Shown here piece by piece: positions 33,134 through 43,803 of a stretch of DNA of 64,000 nt. This DNA is from Pararhizobium sp. (lineage in GTDB: Bacteria > Pseudomonadota > Alphaproteobacteria > Rhizobiales > Rhizobiaceae). Where the stretch lies: assembly GCA_030655075.1 (NCBI GenBank), contig JAURWE010000122.1, positions 1 to 64,000 of the forward strand, read 5' to 3'. Below the pieces are notes generated by a model, which saw nothing but the letters and a program-made list of their open reading frames with translations, was not told the origin of the DNA and searched no databases. Positions within the stretch are counted from its first letter, which is position 1. Each line of letters opens with the position of its first letter. A program made the position numbers and the translations under genes.

Positions 33134-34786
33134 ATGACGGCGACTGAAGGTTCCATATTGACGGCCGATAAGGACTGGTGGCGCGGCGCGGTGATCTATC
33201 AGATCTACCCGCGCTCCTTTCAGGACTCGAACGGCGACGGTATCGGCGATCTAAAGGGCATCATCCCGCGCCTCGGGCACGTGGCATCCCTCGGTGCCGA
33301 CGCCATCTGGATTTCGCCGTTCTTCACCTCGCCGATGAAGGATTTCGGCTACGATGTGTCCAATTACACCGATGTCGATCCGATCTTCGGTGTTTTGGCC
33401 GATTTCGATGGCGTCATCGCCGAGGCCCACCGGCTCGGCATCCGGGTCATGATCGACCTCGTCCTGTCGCACACCTCCGACCTGCATCCCTGGTTCGTCG
33501 AAAGCCGCTCGAGCCGCTTCAATCCGAAAGCCGATTGGTACGTCTGGGCCGAGCCGAAGCCGGATGGCACGCCGCCCAACAACTGGCTGTCGATTTTCGG
33601 CGGTTCCGCCTGGGCCTGGGATCCGACCCGCCTGCAATATTACATGCACAACTTCCTGACGGCGCAGCCCGATCTCAACCTGCACAATCCGGAGGTTCAG
33701 GACAGTCTGCTGGATGTTGCCCGTTTTTGGCTGAAGCGCGGCGTCGATGGGTTCCGGCTGGACACGATCAACTTCTATTTCCACGACAAGCAACTGCGCG
33801 ACAATCCGGCTTTGCCGCCCGAGCGCCGCAACGCGCAGACAGCGCCGGCCGTCAATCCGTACAATCATCAGGAACATCTCTACGACAAGAACCGGCCTGA
33901 AAATCTCGAGTTCCTGAAGCGCTTCCGCGCTGCCATGGACGAGTTTCCCGATATCGCCGCTGTCGGCGAGGTGGGCGACGGCCAGCGCGGCCTGGAGATC
34001 GTCGGTGAATATACGTCCGGCGGCGACAAGATGCAGATGTGCTATGCCTTCGAATTTCTGGCGCCGGATGCGCCGACGCCGGCAAGTGTTCCGGCCGTGC
34101 TGCACGCGCTTGCCCAGGCCGCACCGGAAGGCTGGGCCTGCTGGGCCTTCTCCAATCACGACGTCACGCGTCATGTCAGCCGCTGGGGGCAGGGCATCAC
34201 CGACCACGATGCACACGCCAAGCTGCTGGCGAGCCTGCTGATGTGCCTGCGCGGCTCGGTCTGCATCTATCAGGGCGAGGAACTGGGCCTTAGCGAAGCC
34301 GACCTGGCGTTTGAGGATCTGAAAGATCCCTACGGCATTCAGTTCTGGCCGGACTACAAGGGCCGCGACGGCTGCCGCACGCCGATGGTCTGGGACGGCA
34401 ATGCGGTCAATGGCGGCTTCGGCACTGGCAAGCCATGGCTGCCCGTGCCGCCGGAGCATCTGGCCCGCGCCGTCTCCGTGCAGGATGGTGATCCGAACTC
34501 GGTTCTCAGTCACTACCGAGGGTTTCTGAACTTCCGCAAACAGCATCCGGCTCTCGCCAAGGGCGAGATCGATTTCTGGCCGCTGGAGGCACCGTTGCTC
34601 GGCTTCGTTCGCAGCAATGGCAACGAGCGGGTTTTGTGCCTGTTCAACATGAGCGCCTATGACATTGCCGCCGATCGTCCGCAGGAGGCACTTGAGGTGC
34701 TGGACGGTCACGGTTTCCAATCGGCGCTCGAAGACAAGAAAATTACAATTCCGGCTTGGAGCGGGTTTTTCGCCCGTCTGGTCTAG
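33134..34786 (+). CDS. aglA: Alpha-glucosidase AglA (GH13)
   Basis: A 550-residue cytoplasmic GH13 enzyme that hydrolyses imported alpha-glucosides to glucose. The barrel begins WWRGAVIYQIYPRSFQDSNG. The catalytic nucleophile lies in GVDGFRLDTINF (Asp near 205), the acid/base Glu in IAAVGEVGDG and the stabilising Asp in FSNHDVTRH. There is no signal peptide. ATG 33134 gives the normal N-terminus (MTATEGSILTADKDWW), although its ribosome-binding site is weak; an earlier frame from 33053 is unlikely. It lies between aglG and aglK in the operon. Confidence 0.94.
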   Translation: MTATEGSILTADKDWWRGAVIYQIYPRSFQDSNGDGIGDLKGIIPRLGHVASLGADAIWISPFFTSPMKDFGYDVSNYTDVDPIFGVLADFDGVIAEAHRLGIRVMIDLVLSHTSDLHPWFVESRSSRFNPKADWYVWAEPKPDGTPPNNWLSIFGGSAWAWDPTRLQYYMHNFLTAQPDLNLHNPEVQDSLLDVARFWLKRGVDGFRLDTINFYFHDKQLRDNPALPPERRNAQTAPAVNPYNHQEHLYDKNRPENLEFLKRFRAAMDEFPDIAAVGEVGDGQRGLEIVGEYTSGGDKMQMCYAFEFLAPDAPTPASVPAVLHALAQAAPEGWACWAFSNHDVTRHVSRWGQGITDHDAHAKLLASLLMCLRGSVCIYQGEELGLSEADLAFEDLKDPYGIQFWPDYKGRDGCRTPMVWDGNAVNGGFGTGKPWLPVPPEHLARAVSVQDGDPNSVLSHYRGFLNFRKQHPALAKGEIDFWPLEAPLLGFVRSNGNERVLCLFNMSAYDIAADRPQEALEVLDGHGFQSALEDKKITIPAWSGFFARLV

Positions 34787-34809
34787 GCAAACTGAAGGGG
34801 AGGTTTCAC

Positions 34810-35898
34810 ATGGCTGGCCTGGTGCTCAAGAATATCCGCAAATCCTATGGTGCGGTCGATGTCATTCACGGCATCGATCTCGATATCCGCCAGGGGGAGT
34901 TCGTCGTTTTCGTCGGCCCGTCCGGCTGCGGAAAATCGACGCTTCTGCGCATGATCGCAGGTCTGGAGGAGATCTCCGGCGGCGACATGACCATCGACGG
35001 TGTCCTGGTCAATGATGTGCCGCCCTCCAAGCGCGGCATCGCCATGGTGTTCCAGTCCTATGCGCTTTATCCGCATATGACCGTCTACGACAACATGGCC
35101 TTCGGCATGCGCATCGCCAAGGAGCCCAACGAGGAGATCGACCGCCGCGTCCGCTCGGCCGCCGACATTCTGCAACTGACCAAATATCTGGAGCGGCTCC
35201 CGAAGGCGCTTTCGGGCGGTCAGCGTCAGCGCGTCGCCATCGGCCGTGCCATCTGCCGCAACCCGAAGGTTTTCCTGTTCGACGAGCCTCTCTCCAATCT
35301 CGATGCGGCGCTGCGCGTCGCCACCCGCATCGAGATCGCCAAGCTCAATGAATCCATGCCCGACACGACAATGATCTACGTCACCCACGACCAGGTTGAG
35401 GCAATGACGCTCGCTGATCGCATCGTCGTGCTGTCCGCAGGGCACATCGAGCAGGTCGGCCCGCCGCTGGTCCTTTACGAGCGGCCGGAAAACCTCTTCG
35501 TCGCCCAGTTCATCGGCTCACCGGCCATGAATGTTATTCCCGCCAAGGTGACGGCGACCGGCCAGCACACGACGGTCAGCCTGACCGGTGGAAAATCCGT
35601 CACGCTCGATATTCCGACCGCTGCGTCGGAAAGCGGCAAGGTGGCCAGCTTCGGTATCCGTCCTGAAGATCTGCGAATTGCCGAAGGCGACGATTTCCTC
35701 TTCGAAGGCACCGTGGCCATCGTCGAGGCGCTGGGCGAAGTCACGCAGCTCTACATCGAAGGCCTGGTCGACGGCCAGCCGATCATCGCCAAGCTACCGG
35801 GCATCCTGAATATCAAGCGCGGTGACAAGATCCGCTTCACCGGCAATCAGCCGAAGCTGCATCTCTTTAATACCGAGGGACAGAGCTACCGCAACTGA
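34810..35898 (+). CDS. aglK: Alpha-glucoside ABC transporter ATPase AglK
   Basis: A 362-residue MalK-type ATPase. Walker A is GPSGCGKST (about 37), the signature is LSGGQRQRVAIGRA (about 135), Walker B is VFLFDEPLSNLD and the switch His is in YVTHDQVEAM. The C-terminal OB-fold (about 240-362; GIRPEDLRI) is regulatory. ATG 34810 follows GGGGAGGT. It closes the agl operon and is followed by a strong hairpin and a repeat element. Confidence 0.95.
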   Translation: MAGLVLKNIRKSYGAVDVIHGIDLDIRQGEFVVFVGPSGCGKSTLLRMIAGLEEISGGDMTIDGVLVNDVPPSKRGIAMVFQSYALYPHMTVYDNMAFGMRIAKEPNEEIDRRVRSAADILQLTKYLERLPKALSGGQRQRVAIGRAICRNPKVFLFDEPLSNLDAALRVATRIEIAKLNESMPDTTMIYVTHDQVEAMTLADRIVVLSAGHIEQVGPPLVLYERPENLFVAQFIGSPAMNVIPAKVTATGQHTTVSLTGGKSVTLDIPTAASESGKVASFGIRPEDLRIAEGDDFLFEGTVAIVEALGEVTQLYIEGLVDGQPIIAKLPGILNIKRGDKIRFTGNQPKLHLFNTEGQSYRN

Positions 35899-35905
35899 TT
35901 GAGAC

Positions 35906-35934
35906 CTCCCAAAACTGCGCAGCAGTTTTGGGAG
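35906..35934 (+). terminator. Strong hairpin after aglK (first part of a repeat element)
   Basis: CTCCCAAAACTGC (35906-35918) and GCAGTTTTGGGAG (35922-35934) form a perfect 13-bp stem with a 3-nt loop, 8 bases past the aglK stop. There is no T-run, so termination may be incomplete. TCCCAA/TTGGGA arms also occur in the related element near 57.2 kb, so this hairpin doubles as part of that repeat. Confidence 0.6.
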
Positions 35935-35999
35935 AAAGACATGCATGAAAACAAGGACTTTAAGCGCATCGCGTGAACCCGGATTCACGCGATGCGCTC
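35935..35999 (+). repeat. Dispersed palindromic repeat, copy 1
   Basis: AAAGACATGCAT and AAAACAA lead into an inverted repeat with 15-bp arms (AGCGCATCGCGTGAA at 35963-35977; TTCACGCGATGCGCT at 35984-35998) and a 6-nt loop. The same order and wording recur at about 57239-57335. Between copies the stem differs by a paired change (GCGTGAA/TTCACGC here; GCATGAA/TTCATGC there). Confidence 0.85.
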
Positions 36000-36106
36000 T
36001 TGTTTCTGGTCTTGTGTCAGTTAAGGAGAAAACAAGGCATGCTGTTTTCGGTCTGTTAAAATTTTTGCGCTAGGCTCTCTGTCAAATAAAAAACGGGGAG
36101 CATGCT

Positions 36107-36517
36107 TTGACCTTCCAGATGCAGCAGAACAGGCCGAACTATCTCAGCAAAGAAGAATCCTTCATGTACGATCGTGAAGCGAACTTCAAAATGCACGAGA
36201 CTCGCAACGAAGCCCGCATTCAATACACCGAGAACGGCGTGCAGAATCTGAGCAGCCGCCGTTGCGAAGTGCTGCATATTTCGCGCAGTGGCGCGGTTCT
36301 CGGCATCGTCACGCAGTTCAAGCTGCCGCCGAACTTTTATCTGGAAATTCCCTCAGCCCGCATCGGCCTCATCGGCGCCGTGCTGAAGAAGGTCCATGCC
36401 TCCAACACGATCGAGATCCGCTTCCTGACGCTGATTTCGGACAAAGACCTCAACAAGGTCTTCGTCTTCAGTACACATCCCAATCATCGCAATATGACGC
36501 TGGATCTGCGTGGCTGA
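36107..36517 (+). CDS. PilZ-domain-like protein
   Basis: A 136-residue (from TTG 36107) cytoplasmic protein with a PilZ-like pattern. RNEAR (an RxxxR motif) is followed about 20 residues later by HISRSGAVLGI, where the usual D/N-x-S-x-x-G has His in the first place. PilZ proteins bind cyclic di-GMP and often affect motility or polysaccharide production. TTG 36107 follows ACGGGGAG; ATG 36119 and ATG 36164 (MYDREANF) are alternatives. It has its own leader and is convergent with edd. Ligand binding is inferred from motifs only. Confidence 0.7.
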   Translation: MTFQMQQNRPNYLSKEESFMYDREANFKMHETRNEARIQYTENGVQNLSSRRCEVLHISRSGAVLGIVTQFKLPPNFYLEIPSARIGLIGAVLKKVHASNTIEIRFLTLISDKDLNKVFVFSTHPNHRNMTLDLRG

Positions 36518-36614
36518 TCCTACAGCGCCGCCCGTCGAACATGACGCGCAAAGGTCGCCGTAGTCGTATGGCGCAAATACCCGGACACTTGGTCCGGGCT
36601 CCGCCTGTCAGGTA

Positions 36615-38435
36615 TCAATGGAAAAAGATGCTGGCGCCCTGATCGGCAGCGCCGGCAATGGCGCGGAACGGTGCGAACAGTTCGCGGCCCATGCCGAATT
36701 CATTGCCCGACAGATCGGCTACAGCTGGAACCCGGGCAGCAAACTCCGCCGCGTCGACCAGCACATCGACCGTGCCGTGTACCGCATCGAGACGGATCAT
36801 GTCGCCTTCGCGAACCTTTGCGATCGCACCGCCATCGACGGCTTCCGGCGTCATGTGAATGGCTGAAGGTACCTTGCCCGAAGCGCCGGACATGCGCCCG
36901 TCCGTGAGCAAGGCCACGCGCTGGCCGCGATCCTGGAGGATGCCGAGCACGGTCGTCAGCTTGTGCAGCTCCGGCATGCCGTTGGCCTTAGGTCCCTGAA
37001 AGCGGACGACAGCGACGAAATCGCCTTCCAGTTCGCCGGCCTTGAAGGCGGCCTGCATTTCCAGCTGGTCGTGGAAGATTTTCGCCGGCGCCTCGATGAC
37101 ATGCCGCTCCGGCTTCACGGCCGAAATCTTGATGACCGCCCGGCCGAGATTGCCGCTCAGCATCTTCAGGCCGCCGGTCGGCTGGAAAGGGTGCTCGACG
37201 GTCGAAAGAACCTTCGGGTCGTGGCTCTTTTCAGGTGCCGGCTCGCGGGCCACCGTGCCGTTTTCGCCGAGCTTGACGTCGATCGCGTAAGAGGAAAGGC
37301 CATGGCCGTAGACGGTGCGGACATCGTCATGCAGCAAGCCGCGCTTCAGGAGCTGGCTGATCAGGAAGCCCATGCCGCCGGCCGCGTGGAAATGGTTCAC
37401 GTCGGCAAGCCCGTTCGGATAGACGCGCGCGAGCAGCGGGATCGTGTCGGAAAGCTCCGAAATATCCTGCCAGGTCAGAACGATGCCGGCCGAGCGCGCC
37501 ATGGCGACCAGATGCAGCGTGTGATTGGTTGAGCCGCCGGTGGCGTGCAGGCCGACGACGCCGTTGACGATCGAGCGTTCGTCGATCATTTCGCCGGCGG
37601 GTGTGAATTCATTGCCCATGGCGGTGATCGCCAGCGCCCGTTTGGTGGCTTCCCGGGTCAGCGCGTCGCGCAGCGGTGTGCCCGGGTTGATGAAGGAGGC
37701 GCCGGGCAGGTGGAAGCCCATGATTTCCATCAGCATCTGGTTGGAATTGGCCGTGCCGTAGAATGTGCAGGTGCCAGGCCCGTGATAGGATTTGGACTCG
37801 GCGTCCAGCAGCTCCGCACGTCCGACCTTGCCTTCAGCATAGAGCTGGCGCACGCGGGATTTTTCATCGTTGGGAAGTCCCGTCGTCATCGGGCCGGCCG
37901 GAATGAAAACGGCTGGCAGATGCCCGAAGGTCATGGCCGCGATCATAAGGCCCGGCACGATCTTGTCGCAGACCCCGAGATAGACGGTGCTGTCGAACAT
38001 GTTGTGCGACAGGCCGACACCCGCCGCCATGGCGATCAGGTCGCGCGAAAAAAGCGACAGTTCCATGCCCGGCTGGCCTTGCGTCACGCCATCGCACATG
38101 GCCGGCACGCCGCCGGCCACCTGCGCCACGCCACCGGCCTCGTGCGCGGCCTGGCGGATCAGCGCCGGATAGGTCTCGAACGGCTGATGGGCCGAAAGCA
38201 TGTCATTGTAGGAGGTGATGATACCGAGATTGGGAACGCGGTCGCCCGACAGCGCTTCCTTCTCGGCGGGGGAACAGACGGCAAATCCATGCGCAAGGTT
38301 GCCACAGCCCAGAACAGCGCGTTGCGCCACTTTCGATGCCGAAGACCGAACACGCGCCAGATAAGGTTCACGGTAGGGCTTGGATCGCTCGACGATGCGG
38401 GCGGTGATCGCGGCGATGCGGGAATCGGCGGACAT
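36615..38435 (-). CDS. edd: 6-Phosphogluconate dehydratase Edd
   Basis: Edd converts 6-phosphogluconate to 2-keto-3-deoxy-6-phosphogluconate, the first committed step of the Entner-Doudoroff pathway. The 606-residue protein has the IlvD/Edd features VPAMCDGVTQGQPGMELSLF, LPAVFIPAGPMTTGLPN, GTCTFYGTANSNQMLMEIMG and TDGRMSGASGKVP, with the Fe-S-binding Cys residues in the first and third. ATG 38435 follows GAAGAGG. It is the third gene of a zwf-pgl-edd run on this strand. The aldolase Eda is not in the window. Confidence 0.97.
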   Translation of the reverse strand: MSADSRIAAITARIVERSKPYREPYLARVRSSASKVAQRAVLGCGNLAHGFAVCSPAEKEALSGDRVPNLGIITSYNDMLSAHQPFETYPALIRQAAHEAGGVAQVAGGVPAMCDGVTQGQPGMELSLFSRDLIAMAAGVGLSHNMFDSTVYLGVCDKIVPGLMIAAMTFGHLPAVFIPAGPMTTGLPNDEKSRVRQLYAEGKVGRAELLDAESKSYHGPGTCTFYGTANSNQMLMEIMGFHLPGASFINPGTPLRDALTREATKRALAITAMGNEFTPAGEMIDERSIVNGVVGLHATGGSTNHTLHLVAMARSAGIVLTWQDISELSDTIPLLARVYPNGLADVNHFHAAGGMGFLISQLLKRGLLHDDVRTVYGHGLSSYAIDVKLGENGTVAREPAPEKSHDPKVLSTVEHPFQPTGGLKMLSGNLGRAVIKISAVKPERHVIEAPAKIFHDQLEMQAAFKAGELEGDFVAVVRFQGPKANGMPELHKLTTVLGILQDRGQRVALLTDGRMSGASGKVPSAIHMTPEAVDGGAIAKVREGDMIRLDAVHGTVDVLVDAAEFAARVPAVADLSGNEFGMGRELFAPFRAIAGAADQGASIFFH

Positions 38436-38494
38436 GGCATATCCTCTTCCGGAGCTTTGGGAGCGCTCCTGTCGTGGTTCATTCCTGTTGACAC

Positions 38495-38518
38495 CATCCG
38501 GCTATGTCGGGCCGGATG
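38495..38518 (-). terminator. Intercistronic hairpin between pgl and edd
   Basis: CATCCGGC (38495-38502) and GCCGGATG (38511-38518) form an 8-bp stem with an 8-nt loop just after the pgl stop on the transcribed strand. There is no T-run, so it more likely marks an RNA processing or stability site within the operon than a terminator. Confidence 0.45.
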
Positions 38519-38522
38519 TGCG

Positions 38523-39221
38523 TTATGGGGCCCAGTAGATCTGGACCGGCGATGCGGCACGGCGCAGGATGGCGCGGATCGGCATGTCCGCCTCGGCCCC
38601 CGGCTCTTGTGCCTTGGCAAGAACATCCTTCTTGCCGTTGCCTTCGATATGAAGCACCAGAAGTCTGGCGTCCTGAAGGCTGGAAAATGTGAACGTCAGG
38701 CGCGGCTCGCCAGCACCTTCGGCCGACATGGTCATGACACCGCGCGTGGTTTCAGCGTCGAGCGCCGTCGCCAGATGGTCGCCGCCGGGAAAAAACGATG
38801 CCGTGTGGCCGTCATTGCCCATGCCGAGAATGGCAACGTCGAACGGGTTGCCGAGCGCGGCCGTCTTGACGGTGACGATATGGGCTGCGTCTTCCACCGA
38901 GCCAGCCTCTTCGTAGAGCGGCACGAAGGACGCGGCCGCTGCCTTGTTCTGCAGCAGGAACGTCGAGACGAGCAGATGGTTCGACCGCTCGTTTTCCGGC
39001 GGTACGAAGCGCTCGTCCACCAGCGTCACGGTCACCTTGTCCCAGGCGAGATCGCGGTTCGACAGGGCCTTGAAAAAGGCCTTCGGTGTTGAGCCACCCG
39101 AAACGGCAAGGCTTGCCGTTCCACGTGCAGCGATCGCGTTCGCAAGCTCAGCGCTGACCGCATCCGCCAACCCTTCGGCAAGAGCGGCAGCATCGCTGAA
39201 TTCATGGAGGCGTGCAGTCAT
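38523..39221 (-). CDS. pgl: 6-Phosphogluconolactonase
   Basis: Pgl hydrolyses 6-phosphogluconolactone to 6-phosphogluconate. The 232-residue product is of the DevB/NagB-like type: LAVSGGSTPKAFFKALS, VTLVDERFVPPENERSN and ILGMGNDGHTASFFPG. It is 11 bases after zwf and 87 bases before edd, completing the route from glucose 6-phosphate to the Entner-Doudoroff substrate. The start at 39221 is preceded by only a weak GGAACC. Confidence 0.96.
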   Translation of the reverse strand: MTARLHEFSDAAALAEGLADAVSAELANAIAARGTASLAVSGGSTPKAFFKALSNRDLAWDKVTVTLVDERFVPPENERSNHLLVSTFLLQNKAAAASFVPLYEEAGSVEDAAHIVTVKTAALGNPFDVAILGMGNDGHTASFFPGGDHLATALDAETTRGVMTMSAEGAGEPRLTFTFSSLQDARLLVLHIEGNGKKDVLAKAQEPGAEADMPIRAILRRAASPVQIYWAP

Positions 39222-39232
39222 GTGGCTGGTTC

Positions 39233-40708
<1,476 letters not shown>

Positions 40709-40889
40709 GGGGAATCTCGATCTTCTTCGGGTCAAGAGAGGGTATAATCTAATCGATTTAAAAACACCAGAGTGCGCCGCACAAAAAGGTGCTTTTTGAC
40801 GTTATAGGGCCCTGCACGGCCAAACGGAAGTGCAAAGGCGACTGTTCTATTAGCCGGTCTGCATGTCAATTTTTATGTGTGGTTCAACA

Positions 40890-42176
40890 TCAGAATTTAT
40901 CGCGAACGGCAAACCAGCTGAGCGCCAGGAACAGCAGCGGCGCCCGCAAACGCGACCCGCCTGGAAAGGCACGGATCTGCAGATCGCGGAAAAGCTCGAG
41001 CTCGGTCGCCTGCCCGGCGACCATGTCCGCATAAAGCTTGCCGCAGTAGTTAGACAGCATCACCCCATGGCCGGAATAACCGCCGATGGCGGTGACATTC
41101 GGCATCACCTCGCGCACGAACGGCTGGCGTGGCAGCGTGATGCCGACAGAGCCACCCCAGGCATGCGTCATCTCGATTTCGCCGAGATCAGGATAGATAT
41201 CGCTGATCTGGCGGCGGATATGGCTCGAAATATCCATGGGATTGTCGGCGGTGTAAGCCTCACGCCCGCCGAACAGCAGCCGGCCATCCCGAGACTTGCG
41301 GAAGTAGCGCACCACGAAACGCGAGTCGGCAACCGATTCTCCGCCCGGCAGCACCGTGGGAAATCCGTCCAGCGGCACGGTCGCGCCGATAAAGGAACGT
41401 ATGGGCATGACATGGCTGTCGGTGACCGGTTCAAGGCCTGCAATATGCGCGTTGCAGGCAATCAGCGCCTTTGCGGCCGTGATCGTCCCGCGTGCGGTGC
41501 GAATGGAAACCTTCTTGCCGGAACTTTCGATTTTCAGTGCCGCCGTCTGCTCGTGCAGAAGCGCGCCGGCATGGGCCGCAGCCTTTGCCAGCCCCACCAG
41601 CAGCTTCATCGGCTGGATATGCCCGGTGCCCGTGTCGCGCACACCGAACTGATAGTGGGACGAGCCGAGACGTTCGCTGGTCTCCGCGCGGTCCATGAAA
41701 ACCGAATGTGGATAATTGTAACGGGCCGCAGCGATTTCCGGGTTGGCGCGGTAATATTTCTCGAGGCTCTTCTTGTGCGAGACATTCATGTGCCCGGCGA
41801 CATAGTCGATCTCGATCCGCCGCTTGGCGGCAAAATCCAGAAGGTAAGCCTTGGCGTGTTCGGCAAGGTCAAACAGCGCTTTGGAGCGCTCATAGCCGAG
41901 TGTGTCCTCGGCTTCTTCCGGCCACCAGCGCTGGCCGGTACCCAGTTGCCCGCCATTGCGCCCCGAAGCACCGTCGCCGAAACGGTTGGCATCAATGAGC
42001 ACGACGCGCAATCCGTGCTCGGCAAGGTTGAGTGCCGCCTGCAGCCCGGTGAAGCCGCCACCGATAATGGCGGCGTCACACATGATCGAGCCGTCGAGCG
42101 CGCCATAGACGGGCCGTTCTGCAACGCTGTCCTCATACCAGGAAATTCCCGGTGAAATAGGGCTTTGCCAAGGCAT
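40890..42176 (-). CDS. FAD-dependent amine oxidoreductase (PuuB-like, DAO family)
   Basis: A 428-residue flavoprotein of the DAO superfamily. The FAD-binding GxGxxG motif is in AAIIGGGFTGLQAALNLAEHG (about residues 34-54), and a second FAD-related motif is GDGASGRNGGQLGTGQRWWP. The C-terminal part has WGGSVGITLPRQPF and IGGYSGHGVMLSNYCGKL, as in gamma-glutamylputrescine oxidases. ATG 42176 follows GGAAAGG at good spacing; ATG 42200 overlaps the upstream stop and is possible. With the glutamine synthetase-like gene just before it, it probably takes part in putrescine or related amine breakdown. The substrate is not shown by sequence. Confidence 0.86.
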   Translation of the reverse strand: MPWQSPISPGISWYEDSVAERPVYGALDGSIMCDAAIIGGGFTGLQAALNLAEHGLRVVLIDANRFGDGASGRNGGQLGTGQRWWPEEAEDTLGYERSKALFDLAEHAKAYLLDFAAKRRIEIDYVAGHMNVSHKKSLEKYYRANPEIAAARYNYPHSVFMDRAETSERLGSSHYQFGVRDTGTGHIQPMKLLVGLAKAAAHAGALLHEQTAALKIESSGKKVSIRTARGTITAAKALIACNAHIAGLEPVTDSHVMPIRSFIGATVPLDGFPTVLPGGESVADSRFVVRYFRKSRDGRLLFGGREAYTADNPMDISSHIRRQISDIYPDLGEIEMTHAWGGSVGITLPRQPFVREVMPNVTAIGGYSGHGVMLSNYCGKLYADMVAGQATELELFRDLQIRAFPGGSRLRAPLLFLALSWFAVRDKF

Positions 42177-42192
42177 GGCCGCGCCTTTCCGG

Positions 42193-43617
42193 TCAGACAT
42201 TCAACAGGAGATATTCACGTTCCCAGGGGCTGATCACCTGCATGAATGTCTCGAATTCTCCCCGCTTCACGCCCGCATAGATGGCGATGAATTCAGGGCT
42301 GAAGATTTGCGCCAGAGCTGGCTCGGATTCGAGCAGGGCAACCGCTTCGAGCAGGCCGCGCGGCAGCTCGATCGTGCCGCCATTGGCGGTATCCTCCGTT
42401 GGTGCCGTCGGCTCCAGCGCTTCGACGATGCCGAGGTATCCGCAACCGAGCGAGGCTGCCAGCGCCAGATAGGGATTGGCGTCGGAGCTCGGCAGGCGAT
42501 TTTCCACGCGCCGTGCAGCGGGTTCCGAAACCGGAACGCGGAACGCCGTTGTCCGGTTGTCGTAACCCCAGGCATTGTTGACCGGTGCCGACATGTCGGG
42601 CGTCAGCCGGCGGTAGGAGTTGACGTAGGGTGCCATCATAGACAGCGCCTTCGGCACGTATTTCTGCATGCCGCCGATAAAGGCGAAGAATTCCTTCGAT
42701 GCGGACCCGTCGGCATTGGAAAACAGGTTCCGCCCGGTGTTGGTCTCGATCACCGACTGGTGGATGTGCATGGCCGAGCCCGCCTGCGCCTGCATCGGCT
42801 TGGCCATGAAGGTTGCATAGATGCCGTGCTTCAGCGCCGCTTCGCGGATCGTCCGCTTGAACAGGAACACCTGGTCGGCCAGCTCGATCGGATCTCCGTG
42901 ACGAAGGTTGATCTCCAGCTGCGCCGGGCCTTCCTCATGGATCAGCGTGTCGATCTCGAGACCCTGCTGTTCGGAGAAATGGTAGATATCGTCGATCAGC
43001 TCGTCGAACTCGTTGACGCCGGCAATCGAGTAGGCCTGGCCCCCTTGGATCGAGCGGCCCGAACGGCCCTTCGGCGGGTGCAGCGGATAGTCCGGGTCGT
43101 CGTTCTTGGCGACCAGATAGAATTCGATCTCCGGCGCAACGACCGGCTTCCAGCCCTTCTTGCGGTAGAGATCGAGGACGTTCTTCAGAACATTGCGCGG
43201 CGTATAGGGAACGTCTTCGCCTTTGGAGCCTGCAATATCGCAGATGACCTGCGCTGTCGGGTCGCTTTCCCAAGGAACGACGGAAAGTGTTGAAAGATCG
43301 GGAACGAGCTTGATGTCGCTGTCGCGGCTGTCATAGCGGAAATCACCAGTCTCCTCAGGGTATTCACCGGAGATCGTGTGGCGATAAATCGCCGATGGCA
43401 GGGCCAGCGATGTATTGGAGGTGAACTTGGAAGACGGCATCATCTTGCCGCGCGGAACGCCGGCAATGTCCGGCGTGATGCATTCGATATCCTCGATGCC
43501 TCTGATTTTCAGCCAGTCGGCCGCTTCTTTCCAGGTCTTGACGCCTCGGGGCGATTGAAGTGCTGCGGGAATTTTCGAGCTTTTGCTGGTCTTGGCCGTC
43601 ATTTTCAGGGGGGGCAT
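42193..43617 (-). CDS. Glutamine synthetase-like protein (probable gamma-glutamylamine synthetase, PuuA-like)
   Basis: A 474-residue member of the glutamine synthetase family. It keeps catalytic segments: VVAPEIEFYLV (metal Glu), HEEGPAQLEINL, GSAMHIHQSV, then DNRTTAFRVPVSEPAARRVENRLP with the substrate-binding Arg residues. It belongs to the GlnA-like group that joins glutamate to amines rather than ammonia, judged by similarity to PuuA and the neighbouring PuuB-like oxidase. Its stop overlaps a possible start of that gene. The start at 43617 (MPPLKMTAK) or 43602 is open. A nearby polyamine transporter is in the same window but 9 kb away. Confidence 0.85.
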   Translation of the reverse strand: MPPLKMTAKTSKSSKIPAALQSPRGVKTWKEAADWLKIRGIEDIECITPDIAGVPRGKMMPSSKFTSNTSLALPSAIYRHTISGEYPEETGDFRYDSRDSDIKLVPDLSTLSVVPWESDPTAQVICDIAGSKGEDVPYTPRNVLKNVLDLYRKKGWKPVVAPEIEFYLVAKNDDPDYPLHPPKGRSGRSIQGGQAYSIAGVNEFDELIDDIYHFSEQQGLEIDTLIHEEGPAQLEINLRHGDPIELADQVFLFKRTIREAALKHGIYATFMAKPMQAQAGSAMHIHQSVIETNTGRNLFSNADGSASKEFFAFIGGMQKYVPKALSMMAPYVNSYRRLTPDMSAPVNNAWGYDNRTTAFRVPVSEPAARRVENRLPSSDANPYLALAASLGCGYLGIVEALEPTAPTEDTANGGTIELPRGLLEAVALLESEPALAQIFSPEFIAIYAGVKRGEFETFMQVISPWEREYLLLNV

Positions 43618-43803
43618 AAATCACCGGGTTTGGGTTCGGATGGCCCCATCATAACCCGACTTCGGCAATTGGCGAGGGTGAGAAGGTCGATTTTTGCCAC
43701 ATTCACCCGTCTTTCACGCGCCAGAGCCTGTCAAACGCTGCGGATTGCCGGTTGACTTTCAAGGCCGTGCGTTAAAAGGGAACGGTGCATAAGGAAAAGC
43801 AGC

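Noticed and set aside
36580..36598. CCCGGAC/GTCCGGG hairpin between the PilZ-like gene and edd
   Set aside because: Seven-base stem, no T-run on either strand; a possible weak bidirectional terminator but not enough to call.
37545..39092. 515-codon plus-strand frame across edd and pgl
   Set aside because: It is antisense to two well-recognised genes, and the translation is His/Arg/Gly-rich shadow sequence.
40863..43293. Plus-strand frames of 372 and 430 codons opposite the amine oxidoreductase and glutamine synthetase-like genes
   Set aside because: Both are shadows of conserved minus-strand enzymes.
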